9,187 nucleotides of DNA from positions 1 through 9,187 of the forward strand of contig JALGTJ010000018.1 of the NCBI GenBank assembly GCA_029821415.1. Direction: 5' to 3'. The notes under the pieces are model-generated. The model was given only the letters and a program-made list of their open reading frames with translations. It did no database searches and was not told where the DNA came from. A program made the position numbers and the translations under genes. This document shows positions 1 through 6,719 of the stretch, piece after piece. Numbering within the stretch: the stretch's first letter is position 1; the number at the start of each line of letters is the position of its first letter. This stretch comes from Candidatus Zipacnadia bacterium (GTDB lineage: Bacteria; Armatimonadota; Zipacnadia; Zipacnadales; Zipacnadaceae).

Positions 1-299
1 CCGACTACGAGCGCAGCCGCCGTGGCGGCTGCGCCAAGGTGCTGCCACGAAAGCCTGAACCAGGGTCGGGCAGGCTGGGGTTGGGCCGCAATCGCCTGCC
101 TGATGCGGGGCAGCAAGTCTGACGGTGGAGCCACTACCTCCAACCCGCGCAGGGCGGCCACCGTGCGCCGGAAGGCCTCAAGCTCCTCGGTACAATCCGG
201 GCATTGCCGCAGATGAGCAGCGACCTGCTCGCGTCGCGAGGCAGATAAGTTCCCCTCCAGATAGTCAGTAAATTCCCTGCGACACCTATCACACTTCAT
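1..299 (-). CDS. Zinc-finger anti-sigma factor, N-terminal part (cut by window edge)
   Basis: The reading frame starts with ATG at 299 and stays open to the left edge of the window, giving the first 99 residues. The N-terminus has the layout of a zf-HC2 / ZAS-type zinc-binding anti-sigma domain: Cys3 and Cys6, then His29, Cys33 and Cys36 in the arrangement HLRQCPDC (Hx3Cx2C). Residues from about 86 onward (HLGAAATAAALVV) turn hydrophobic and look like the start of a membrane helix, so a membrane-anchored anti-sigma factor is likely. In this family the zinc domain holds the partner ECF sigma factor inactive at the membrane until a signal releases it. The gene lies 55 bases after the ECF sigma gene on the same strand, the usual sigma/anti-sigma pairing. 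A GGGGAG ribosome-binding site lies upstream of the ATG. The C-terminal sensor part is outside the window, so the signal is unknown. Confidence 0.88.
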   Translation of the reverse strand, partial: MKCDRCRREFTDYLEGNLSASRREQVAAHLRQCPDCTEELEAFRRTVAALRGLEVVAPPSDLLPRIRQAIAAQPQPARPWFRLSWQHLGAAATAAALVV

Positions 300-354
300 C
301 GTTAGCTTACTCCCCGCTGAAACGTCCACCAGCAGTCATAGTAAGGATATGACT

Positions 355-975
355 CTACTCCAGCTCAAAAAGTTCCAGGTGGGGCCGAAGCACTTCCTTC
401 AGCGCACTCCTAGCCCGATTCAGGCGCGATTTCACAGTGCCCACCGGTATTCCCAGAATCTGCGCAGTATCCTTATAGGAGAAGCCATTGATATCATAGA
501 GCACCAGCACCACCCGGTACTCGGCAGCCAACTGCCCGATGGCCTGCTGCACCAGCCGCTGGCGCTCATTGCGAGCGACACAGGCAGACGGCTCGGCGCG
601 TTCGTCAGGTATGCTGCGCTCCTGCGGATCTTCGTCATCGTCACCAACAAAGGTCAGACTAATTGGCTCCTGGGATCGGTTACGCAGTTCGTCCAAGCAC
701 ACGTTCACGGTAATTCGATACAACCAGGTGGAAAAGGTGGAGTCTCCGCGAAAGCTGTCCAGCGACCGGAAGGCCCGCACAAAGGCCGCCTGGGTGGCGT
801 CAGCAGCACTGTCCGGATTACCCAGCACACGCAAAGCAGTGTTATAGACGCGGGTGTAGTGTTCTTCGACGAGAAGGTCAAAGCCGCTCGTATCACCCGC
901 CCGACACTGGCGAATTATTTCAGATTCATTGGCCGGCAAGGTAGTCTGCCTGTACTTATGATGAACGGGGGGCAA
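355..975 (-). CDS. ECF-family RNA polymerase sigma factor (RpoE-like)
   Basis: This is a 206-residue ECF (group 4) sigma-70 factor. Region 2 spans about residues 33-100 and contains the typical run DATQAAFVRAFRSLDSFRG followed by FSTWLYRITVNVCLDELRNR, which binds the core polymerase and the -10 element. Region 4 spans about 138-192, with the helix-turn-helix segment YKDTAQILGIPVGTVKSRLNRAR that reads the -35 element. An acidic linker (DDDED, about 112-116) joins them, and the length is normal for the family. No ATG or GTG is available near the N-terminus. The longest form starts at TTG 975, while TTG 939 (codon 13) has a better-spaced AGG and gives the usual distance to region 2. The frame is continuous with the upstream PASTA gene except for that gene's TAG codon at 982-984. 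The zinc-finger anti-sigma factor follows directly, so activity is probably controlled by sequestration. The target genes cannot be inferred here. Confidence 0.94.
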   Translation of the reverse strand: MPPVHHKYRQTTLPANESEIIRQCRAGDTSGFDLLVEEHYTRVYNTALRVLGNPDSAADATQAAFVRAFRSLDSFRGDSTFSTWLYRITVNVCLDELRNRSQEPISLTFVGDDDEDPQERSIPDERAEPSACVARNERQRLVQQAIGQLAAEYRVVLVLYDINGFSYKDTAQILGIPVGTVKSRLNRARSALKEVLRPHLELFELE

Positions 976-981
976 CCACAG

Positions 982-1767
982 CTACAGCCTTATGCGCTCG
1001 ACGCGCTGGTCCTCAATGTAAACATCCACATAATCCCCCGGTGCGGCAGTCAAATCCACCAAAATTTCGTCACCGGGGCGATGGATGCGATCGTAGATTG
1101 TTTCGACCTGCTGCCGGCCAGTCAGGGTAATGCGCACACGCTGAACAATCGGCCCCACTGGCACCACCACGCGCAACCGCCGCAGCAACAACACCTCCCC
1201 ATCTGGTCCCAGCAATTGGCCGAAGTGGAGGCCGCCACTGACCACCAAATCGACCTTTTCGCCACGGGTCAACTTCCGGCCTGCAGCAGGCCTCTGCTCT
1301 ATAACCTGACCAGCGGGCTTGTCACTATGCCGCCGGGTTACCTGGCCCACGGTCAGTGCTGTATCGGCGATAATACGCTCGGCCTCGGTCAATCCCAAAC
1401 CAACGAGATTAGGCACACCGATCTGACGCTTGCCACTGCTAATCACCAGTGCCACCCACCGTCCAGCCCGAACCCGAGCCAGTGCTGAAGGAGTGCTGCT
1501 GATCACGTGCCCTGGAGGAATTTCACTATGATAGTGGTGAGCCGACACATAGCCATTCAAGCCAGCCTGGGCCAGTTTCCGCATAGCCTCGGCTTCCGGC
1601 TCCCCCACCACCTCGGGCACCAGCACCTGTTTGCCCCCAGGCTTCAGCCCCACGAGCGACACCACCACAAAAGCCAGGACACATATTCCCACAACTGCCA
1701 GCGTACTGGCACAACCACTAAGCCAGGCCTTCGTTACCGGATCATGCAATGACAGCCTAGGACGCAT
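982..1767 (-). CDS. Membrane-anchored protein with two PASTA domains, no kinase
   Basis: This 261-residue protein starts at ATG 1767, with a GAGGAG ribosome-binding site (1774-1779) at good spacing. Residues 1-15 are cytoplasmic and slightly basic, and 16-40 form one transmembrane helix. Two PASTA repeats follow: about 46-111 (VPEVVGEPEAEAMRKLAQAGL...) and about 113-179 (VPNLVGLGLTEAERIIADTAL...GQVIEQRPAAGRKLTRGEKVDLVVSGG). The last 80 residues, with YDRIHRPGDEILVDLTAAPGDYVDVYIEDQRVERI, resemble the beta-rich tail that follows the PASTA repeats in some Firmicute Ser/Thr kinases; this is from memory of the family. PASTA domains are extracytoplasmic and in other systems bind peptidoglycan fragments or beta-lactams. 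No kinase or transpeptidase domain is present. The gene sits immediately before an ECF sigma and its anti-sigma factor, so a role in cell-wall sensing for that pair is plausible but inferred. Confidence 0.9.
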   Translation of the reverse strand: MRPRLSLHDPVTKAWLSGCASTLAVVGICVLAFVVVSLVGLKPGGKQVLVPEVVGEPEAEAMRKLAQAGLNGYVSAHHYHSEIPPGHVISSTPSALARVRAGRWVALVISSGKRQIGVPNLVGLGLTEAERIIADTALTVGQVTRRHSDKPAGQVIEQRPAAGRKLTRGEKVDLVVSGGLHFGQLLGPDGEVLLLRRLRVVVPVGPIVQRVRITLTGRQQVETIYDRIHRPGDEILVDLTAAPGDYVDVYIEDQRVERIRL

Positions 1768-1773
1768 GCTCCA

Positions 1774-1779
1774 CTCCTC
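1774..1779 (-). promoter_or_regulatory. Ribosome-binding site of the PASTA gene
   Basis: On the minus strand this reads GAGGAG, six bases before ATG 1767. It supports that start for the PASTA protein. Confidence 0.7.
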
Positions 1780-1845
1780 GGCTCAACCGCAGAATTGTAG
1801 ACAGACTGCTATTGACGCGCCCTCCGGTTTACAGCATCACCAACA

Positions 1846-1915
1846 CGGCCCTTGCTGGGATAGACTTTTGGGCCGGAAAATGCCAATCTCCAGGATAATC
1901 TCACCTATCCCAGCA
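1846..1915 (-). promoter_or_regulatory. Two overlapping, mutually exclusive inverted repeats between aroKB and the PASTA gene
   Basis: An 11-base perfect inverted repeat has arms at 1905-1915 (TGCTGGGATAG on the minus strand, containing the aroKB TAG stop) and 1853-1863 (CTATCCCAGCA), separated by 41 bases. A second repeat has 6-base GC-only arms, CGGCCC at 1870-1875 and GGGCCG at 1846-1851, with an 18-base loop. That loop contains the second arm of the first repeat, so in RNA only one of the two could form at a time. Neither is followed by a U run, so they do not look like an intrinsic terminator. A regulatory or RNA-processing role is inference only. Confidence 0.4.
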
Positions 1916-3545
1916 GCCGCTCTATTGCCTCTTGCAAATCAGTAAGCTGAATCTGATCAGTCAGGATGACCTGGCCGATTCTAGGCACAACAGGCAGCCG
2001 CAGGCGACCACCTCGTAATTTCTTATCGGCCGACATCGCCGTCCACGCCCCCTCCGCATCCACCCCACTAAGGTCTGGCTGCAGACCGGCTTCGGTGACC
2101 AACCGGCGCAATCGCTCCGCTACATCTGGTTCACTGAGCTTCTTTCTCACCGCCACTTCACTTTCGGCAATCATTCCCACTGCCACGGCCTCGCCGTGAG
2201 AAAGTTGCCACTGCGGTGCAGCTCGCTCCACTGCGTGGCCAATAGTATGCCCAAAGTTCAGCACAGCCCGCTGGCCCTGTTCAAGGGGGTCAGCCGCCAC
2301 CACGCCAGCCTTAATCTGACAATTATGTGCCACCAAATACTTCAGGCTCACCGGGTCGCGGGCCATCACCTGCACCAGATCCTGCTCCAGATAAGAAAAC
2401 ATCTCTGCATCGGCGATGGCAGCGTGCTTGATGACCTCCGCCAGTCCCGAGCGGAACTGGCTATCGGAGAGCGTGCTCAGTGTCTCAATATCAATGATAA
2501 CAGCCTGCGGCTGATGGAACGCCCCGACCAGATTCTTAGCCCGCCGCAGATCTACCGCAACTTTGCCTCCAACGCTGGCATCCACTTGTGCCAGCAGTGT
2601 GGTAGGCACCTGCACAAACTCCAATCCCCTCATAAAGACGGCCGCAACAAAGCCGGCCAGATCCCCAACCATTCCTCCGCCGACCGCGAATACCACGCTG
2701 CTGCGGTCGAGGCCCACTTCGGCCAACTGTCCGCATAATTGCCCGGCAGTGACAAGGGTCTTGCTACCCTCGCCACTGGGCACCACAAACAGATGGGCAT
2801 CCCAGCCAGCTCGTTCCAGGCTTTCCACTACTGCTGATGCATACAGCTCTTCCAGATTGTCGTCAGTAATGACGGCTGCACGCTGACCCTGCTGCTCAGG
2901 GGCAGCGATCTCGCCGACTGCTTCCAATAACCCCTTGCCAACATAAATTGTATAGCTGTCATCCCCCAGCTCTACCGGTATCTCAACCAACTCAGGAGCC
3001 AACACGCAGCCACGCGGGTCAGCCCTTACTGCTTCTTCAACCGCATCCGTCACCTGCGCGATAGACAACTCGTCGGTCACAATATGATAATCAGCTTGCT
3101 GGTACGCTGCCTCTCGTTCGGCCAGCAGTCGTCGGACTTCACTCTCAGCATCAGGTCGATCCAACAGGGGCCGCTCGTCGCTGGCGGCGGTCCGCTCCAT
3201 AATTGTATCCGCTGAAGCATGCAAACAGACAATCGGCCCCATCTGGCGCAGGAGCTCGACATTGCGCTCACGCAACAGCATTCCTCCACCTGTGCTGATA
3301 ATCAGACCACGTTGTCCGGCGAGTTGAGTAAGCACTTCTGTTTCCAGGTCACGGAAATACTGTTCGCCACGAGTGGCGAATATTTCCGCTATGCTGGTGC
3401 CCACTTGCTTCTCGATCATTGCGTCGGTGTCTACACTCCTCAGCCCCCAGCGTCGGCTCAGCAGCTCTGCCACTACACTTTTGCCCGTGCCCATAAAACC
3501 GGCGAGAATGATAGCCCCGGCCGGAGGGCGCAAAGCGCCGGTCAC
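1905..3545 (-). CDS. aroKB: Bifunctional shikimate kinase / 3-dehydroquinate synthase (AroK-AroB fusion)
   Basis: This fused cytoplasmic enzyme carries two steps of the shikimate pathway. Residues about 1-175 are shikimate kinase (shikimate + ATP to shikimate 3-phosphate): P-loop GFMGTGKS, the DTD motif (VDTDAMIE), the shikimate-binding arginine in EQYFRDLE, the STGGGML glycine loop, and the ERPLLDR lid. Residues about 185-546 are 3-dehydroquinate synthase (DAHP to 3-dehydroquinate, with NAD and a divalent metal): SGEGSKT, GGGMVGDLAGF, PTTLLAQVDASVGGK, and the metal ligands Glu in SGLAEVIKHA and His in NFGHTIGHA and LSHGEAVAVGM. Both halves look full length and intact. A GTG at 3575 would overlap aroC by 25 bases. 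I prefer GTG 3545, which follows the aroC stop by five bases and has a strong GGGGAGGTG ribosome-binding site. AroK-AroB fusions with the kinase first are known in Thermotogae. Coupling to aroC suggests joint expression. Confidence 0.97.
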   Translation of the reverse strand: MTGALRPPAGAIILAGFMGTGKSVVAELLSRRWGLRSVDTDAMIEKQVGTSIAEIFATRGEQYFRDLETEVLTQLAGQRGLIISTGGGMLLRERNVELLRQMGPIVCLHASADTIMERTAASDERPLLDRPDAESEVRRLLAEREAAYQQADYHIVTDELSIAQVTDAVEEAVRADPRGCVLAPELVEIPVELGDDSYTIYVGKGLLEAVGEIAAPEQQGQRAAVITDDNLEELYASAVVESLERAGWDAHLFVVPSGEGSKTLVTAGQLCGQLAEVGLDRSSVVFAVGGGMVGDLAGFVAAVFMRGLEFVQVPTTLLAQVDASVGGKVAVDLRRAKNLVGAFHQPQAVIIDIETLSTLSDSQFRSGLAEVIKHAAIADAEMFSYLEQDLVQVMARDPVSLKYLVAHNCQIKAGVVAADPLEQGQRAVLNFGHTIGHAVERAAPQWQLSHGEAVAVGMIAESEVAVRKKLSEPDVAERLRRLVTEAGLQPDLSGVDAEGAWTAMSADKKLRGGRLRLPVVPRIGQVILTDQIQLTDLQEAIERLLG

Positions 3546-3550
3546 TTGCT

Positions 3551-4756
3551 CTACACCTCCCCGCCTGGCTGCCACAGCTTCGCCAGTCGCTGCCAGTAGC
3601 TCGTCCAGGCTGCCTTCATATCCTCCAGGCTATCGCCACCGAACTTCTCCCGCATTGCCTGGGCCAGAACAAAAATCACCATGGCCTCCCCAACTACGGA
3701 GGCGGCAGGCACGGCACAGACATCAGAGCGTTCGGCGTGGGCAGGCTGGGGCTCAAGGTCGGGAAGCTTAACTGAGGGCAAAGGCTGAGTGAGAGTGGAA
3801 ATTGGCTTCATAGCCGCACGCACCACAATCGGCTCCCCATTGGAGATACCACCCTCTATACCACCCGCATTATTGGTAGGCCGGACAAACGGCCAGCGGT
3901 AATCGCTTCGGTCAACCCCGATAGGATCATGGACCTGCGAACCGGGCCGGTCAGCCACCGCCTTGCCCAGGCCGATTTCTACACTCTTGATGGCCGGAAT
4001 GCCCATAACTGCTGCAGCCAGGCGACTATCCAGCCGCTCCTGCCACGTTGCTGTCGAACCCAGCCCCGGGGGGACGCCTGTCGCATACACCTCAAACTCC
4101 CCGCCTACTGTATCCCCCGCCTGGGCAGCTTCGTCAATTGCCCGGTGCATCTGTTGAGCTGCCGGCTGGTCGCCGCACCGCACATCGCTGTCCTCCACCC
4201 GCGCCCAGAACTGCTCGTCGCTCACTGGCTGTGCCCCTGCCCGGATCCCGGCGATGTTCACCACGCAACTGACCACCGCAATGTCGAACTGGGCCAGCAG
4301 TTGACGGCAAATGGCACCGACGGCAACCACAGTTGCTGTCTTGCGCGCGCTGGCTCGCTCCAGTACATTGCGCATATCGCGGTAGCCAAACTTGGCCGCG
4401 CCAGCCAAGTCAGCATGCCCCGGTCGCGGTACACTGACAGTCCGTTGGCTGACAGACTCCTGGGCAGGCGGGGTGACTGACATCTCCTGCTCCCAGTTGG
4501 GCCAATCGTGATTTTCGATTGTCAGAGCCAGAGGCGAACCCAGGGTTCTGCCATGTCGCACGCCGCTGGTTATCAGCACGCGGTCACTTTCTATCTGCAT
4601 ACGCCCGCCTCGGCCGTAACCGCGCTGCCGGCGCGCCAACTCATCATTTATCCGGCTAATATCTACTGGCAGCCCCGCTGGCAGGCCCGTCAGTATGGCG
4701 GTAAGCTGACGCCCGTGCGATTCCCCTGCCGTGCAGAAGTCAAGTCTGGTAGCCAT
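3551..4756 (-). CDS. aroC: Chorismate synthase
   Basis: This 401-residue protein catalyses the last step to chorismate, 1,4-elimination of phosphate from EPSP, using reduced FMN. Family signatures appear in order: GESHG at 11-15 with the active-site histidine; RRQRGYGRGGRM at 42-53; RPGHADLAGAAKFG near 111-124; RNVLERASARKTA at 129-141; NNAGGIEGGISNG at 295-307, the flavin/substrate region; and RSDVCAVPAASVVGEAM at 343-359. The length and all motifs are normal, so the enzyme should be active. The ATG at 4756 places the conserved N-terminal strand directly before the first motif. Its ribosome-binding site is weak (GAGAGTGGA). It is the first aro gene after the pilus block, separated from the secretin gene by 98 bases that contain a strong hairpin, and its stop is embedded in the aroKB initiation region. 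Aromatic amino acid and folate supply are the expected roles. Confidence 0.98.
   Translation of the reverse strand: MATRLDFCTAGESHGRQLTAILTGLPAGLPVDISRINDELARRQRGYGRGGRMQIESDRVLITSGVRHGRTLGSPLALTIENHDWPNWEQEMSVTPPAQESVSQRTVSVPRPGHADLAGAAKFGYRDMRNVLERASARKTATVVAVGAICRQLLAQFDIAVVSCVVNIAGIRAGAQPVSDEQFWARVEDSDVRCGDQPAAQQMHRAIDEAAQAGDTVGGEFEVYATGVPPGLGSTATWQERLDSRLAAAVMGIPAIKSVEIGLGKAVADRPGSQVHDPIGVDRSDYRWPFVRPTNNAGGIEGGISNGEPIVVRAAMKPISTLTQPLPSVKLPDLEPQPAHAERSDVCAVPAASVVGEAMVIFVLAQAMREKFGGDSLEDMKAAWTSYWQRLAKLWQPGGEV
3554..3562 (-). promoter_or_regulatory. Ribosome-binding site that sets the aroKB start
   Basis: On the minus strand this reads GGGGAGGTG, a near-perfect Shine-Dalgarno match eight bases before GTG 3545. 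It overlaps the last codons of aroC just before its TAG (3551-3553), so ribosomes ending aroC would be placed to start aroKB. It argues against the longer start at GTG 3575, which lies upstream of this site. Confidence 0.75.
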
Positions 4757-4776
4757 AGTTCCACTCTCGTATACGC

Positions 4777-4819
4777 GAACGGCACAGCCCCAGGCTTGCA
4801 GCCCAGGCTTGTGCCGTTC
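4777..4819 (-). promoter_or_regulatory. Compound hairpin between the secretin gene and aroC
   Basis: The arms GAACGGCACA (minus strand, 4819-4810 direction) and TGTGCCGTTC are perfect 10-base complements at 4810-4819 and 4777-4786. The 23-base interior folds further: after one bulged A, GCC pairs with GGC, and at the tip GGCT pairs with AGCC around a GCA loop, making about 17 base pairs in all. A 10-base direct repeat (cccaggcttg at 4789-4798 and 4802-4811) underlies the inner part. It lies 36 bases after the secretin stop codon and 20 bases before the aroC start. No U tract follows, so it is not a standard intrinsic terminator. A role in limiting read-through, stabilising the pilus mRNA or uncoupling expression of the two blocks is inferred. 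Confidence 0.6.
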
Positions 4820-4854
4820 ATAGCAATGCCCGACAGATCGCAGCCCCTGTGAAG

Positions 4855-6597
4855 CTATTCGCGTGGTATCTCGCGGATGATGGTTGGCGTTACAAAGATC
4901 AGCAGCTCTGACTTGCGCCGGCTCTTGGTGCGCGAGCGGAACAGATTGCCAATCACCGGAAGCGATGAAAGTAGAGGTGTCTTGCGGATATTGACGTCCT
5001 CGTTGACTCGAGTAAATCCACCAATGACAATAGTCTCCCCATCGGCGACGCGAACCTGGGTATACGCCGACTGTGTGCTGACGATGGGCAGGATTTCCCC
5101 ACTGGGGCCAACCACTGTACCTACCTGGTCATCGATCTCTGGCTCCAGCATCAGCACTACCGAGTCGTCTTCCAGAATCCGCGGAGTAACATACAGCGAC
5201 TGTGTTACACTGACAGTATCTGATTCAAAATCGACTGTGCGTTGGCCGAATTCGTTGTAGCTTACTGTTGCCCGGAAGTAAGGGATCTCAGTGGTGAAAT
5301 CGATTGAAGCCTCCATATTGTTCTGGGCCGTCACCCGAGGTGCGTTGACCAATTCAGCACGCCCCTCCGCCAGCAACGTGCGCAGTTCAGCTTGGAATCG
5401 CCCCCGGCGAAAGCGCGCTACGTTAATACCCTCACCGGGCGCAAAGCCGAGGTTAAAGAACTCAGCCGACCCATTTGCGACAAACCAGTCGATACCAAAA
5501 GCTTTATCCTTACTGGTCTGCACTTCGACGAACCTGGCCTCGATTTGAACCTGCTTAGTGGGTTTGTCAAAGAATGCCAGGATCTCACGGAACTGATCAA
5601 TAGCCTCTTGAGTGCCGTGAACCAGCAGCACGTTCTGGTCGAGAATAGCCAGAGGTGGTTCCATCCCTTCTGGTAGACTTACTCCACCTCCCGCACCATA
5701 GCCGCCGTAGCCGCCGTAGCCACCGTAGCCACCGTACCCGCCATATCTGCCACCGGCACCATACGTTCCGCCATATCGCCCCCCACGGCCGTACTGAGTG
5801 CCCCCAATTCCGCCATACATTCCGCCCAATCCAGTCCCCAACTGCCCACCGCCATACCTGCCATATTGCTGCCACTGGCCAACGAACGGAGCTCCCGGTA
5901 GACTCATATTGCCAACAAAGGGAAGCATTTCTGCTCCCCCTCGGTCATAGGGTCCAACCCTAGCGGGTACACGGCCCCCTCCGGTAACTCCGCCACCGAA
6001 CGTCCGGGCGATTGCCGCGGGGTCGGCATGCTTGACTTGAATCTGGTCCCAGATCCACTCATCCTGTTCCGCCGCCTGCGGCGCGAGGCTTGTTCCCTCT
6101 ATCTCACGGGCAGGAATTACGGGAGTCTCCGGGGCAACTGTCGGCTGGGGATAGACGCTGTGCGCAGCCGGGCGCTCAGTGTGCTCAGCCGGCGGTGCCG
6201 TACCGTAGGGATTAAGTAGCGTTCCTCCTGCTGGTTGCTTCGCATCAGCCGGGGATACCACGTAGGTGGTCGGATCCAGCTTATATACCCGGCAGCCGTG
6301 GGCCTGGGCAATCAGGTACAAAGCTTCCTCGACCGTCTTATCCCGCAAGTTCAAACTCGGGACGGTACCGCTGACACCTTCATTGATCACAATGTCGACG
6401 CCCGCAGCTTGTCCCAGCAAGGACAAAACTTCGGTGATCTCTCCAGCCTTAAGCTTAAGGTTGATAAGATTGGAGCTCTCTCCAGCCGCTTCCTGATCGG
6501 CCCATACCACTCCCACTGCAGCCACCGACCACATAACTGTCGCGGCGAGTAGTAGTACAAATGTTGCCGTTACACGGCTCGTTTTCAACTGTTGCAT
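4855..6597 (-). CDS. Outer-membrane secretin with a Gly/Tyr-rich insert (PilQ/GspD superfamily)
   Basis: This 580-residue secretin would form the outer-membrane ring of a type IV pilus or type II secretion-like machine. A signal peptide covers about 1-33 (cleavage after VWA). Residues about 43-117 form an STN/N0 domain (INLKLKAGEITEVLSLLGQAAGVDIVI...). After a Pro-rich linker, an N1-type domain begins at about 181 (IQVKHADPAAIARTF), is interrupted at about 201-305 by a Gly/Tyr/Arg-rich insert, and resumes at 317-346 (AILDQNVLLVHGTQEAIDQFREILAFFDKP). The secretin barrel domain spans about 347-577, with IEARFVEVQ, ELVNAPRVTAQNN, and the family signature TPLLSSLPVIGNLFRSR ending in LLIFVTPTII. 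Only one N1 domain is present and no AMIN domain is seen, so it is shorter than proteobacterial PilQ. ATG 6597 has a GGGAGGG ribosome-binding site. Neighbours favour PilQ, but GspD-like is possible. Confidence 0.95.
   Translation of the reverse strand: MQQLKTSRVTATFVLLLAATVMWSVAAVGVVWADQEAAGESSNLINLKLKAGEITEVLSLLGQAAGVDIVINEGVSGTVPSLNLRDKTVEEALYLIAQAHGCRVYKLDPTTYVVSPADAKQPAGGTLLNPYGTAPPAEHTERPAAHSVYPQPTVAPETPVIPAREIEGTSLAPQAAEQDEWIWDQIQVKHADPAAIARTFGGGVTGGGRVPARVGPYDRGGAEMLPFVGNMSLPGAPFVGQWQQYGRYGGGQLGTGLGGMYGGIGGTQYGRGGRYGGTYGAGGRYGGYGGYGGYGGYGGYGAGGGVSLPEGMEPPLAILDQNVLLVHGTQEAIDQFREILAFFDKPTKQVQIEARFVEVQTSKDKAFGIDWFVANGSAEFFNLGFAPGEGINVARFRRGRFQAELRTLLAEGRAELVNAPRVTAQNNMEASIDFTTEIPYFRATVSYNEFGQRTVDFESDTVSVTQSLYVTPRILEDDSVVLMLEPEIDDQVGTVVGPSGEILPIVSTQSAYTQVRVADGETIVIGGFTRVNEDVNIRKTPLLSSLPVIGNLFRSRTKSRRKSELLIFVTPTIIREIPRE
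5690..5860 (-). repeat. Period-9 tandem repeat encoding the Gly/Tyr insert of the secretin
   Basis: On the given strand the units gccgccgta / gccaccgta / gccgccata run in tandem, most perfectly at about 5698-5740, and become degenerate up to about 5860. They encode Tyr-Gly-Gly units (residues about 285-301) preceded by looser Gly/Tyr/Arg sequence. The nine-base unit is a multiple of three, so copy-number change by slippage would keep the reading frame. Confidence 0.75.
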
Positions 6598-6601
6598 TGT
6601 A

Positions 6602-6608
6602 CCCTCCC
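6602..6608 (-). promoter_or_regulatory. Ribosome-binding site of the secretin gene
   Basis: On the minus strand this reads GGGAGGG, four bases before ATG 6597. It gives the secretin its own translation start after the 122-base gap. That gap otherwise shows only a weak 5-base stem (6666-6670 with 6678-6682) and no convincing promoter. Confidence 0.6.
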
Positions 6609-6719
6609 ATACTTGCGACAGACCCGGTACATAGTAATCAAGACGCTATGCCCCCCTTACGCCTGTGCTGTATATTGCAGCAGAGCAGAAGAGGTCTCGA
6701 CCCATTGCTACTTTGGTCA

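Noticed and set aside
349..1488. Long open frame on the plus strand opposite the sigma and PASTA genes
   Set aside because: Its translation shows no recognisable domain and many His/Gln/Pro residues typical of an antisense frame. The minus-strand sigma factor and PASTA protein are clear, so this is a shadow.
3546..3575. Longer aroKB start at GTG 3575
   Set aside because: It would overlap aroC by 25 bases and has no clear ribosome-binding site, while GTG 3545 has a near-perfect one.
4777..4819. Intrinsic terminator after the secretin gene
   Set aside because: The hairpin is strong, but no U run follows on the transcribed strand, so I kept it as a structured regulatory candidate only.
6598..6719. 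Remnant of the missing secretin barrel after the half-secretin stop
   Set aside because: Reading the 122-base gap in the frame that stays open (the one overlapping the half-secretin end) gave no similarity to the N1 second half or barrel motifs, and the gap is far too short to hold them.
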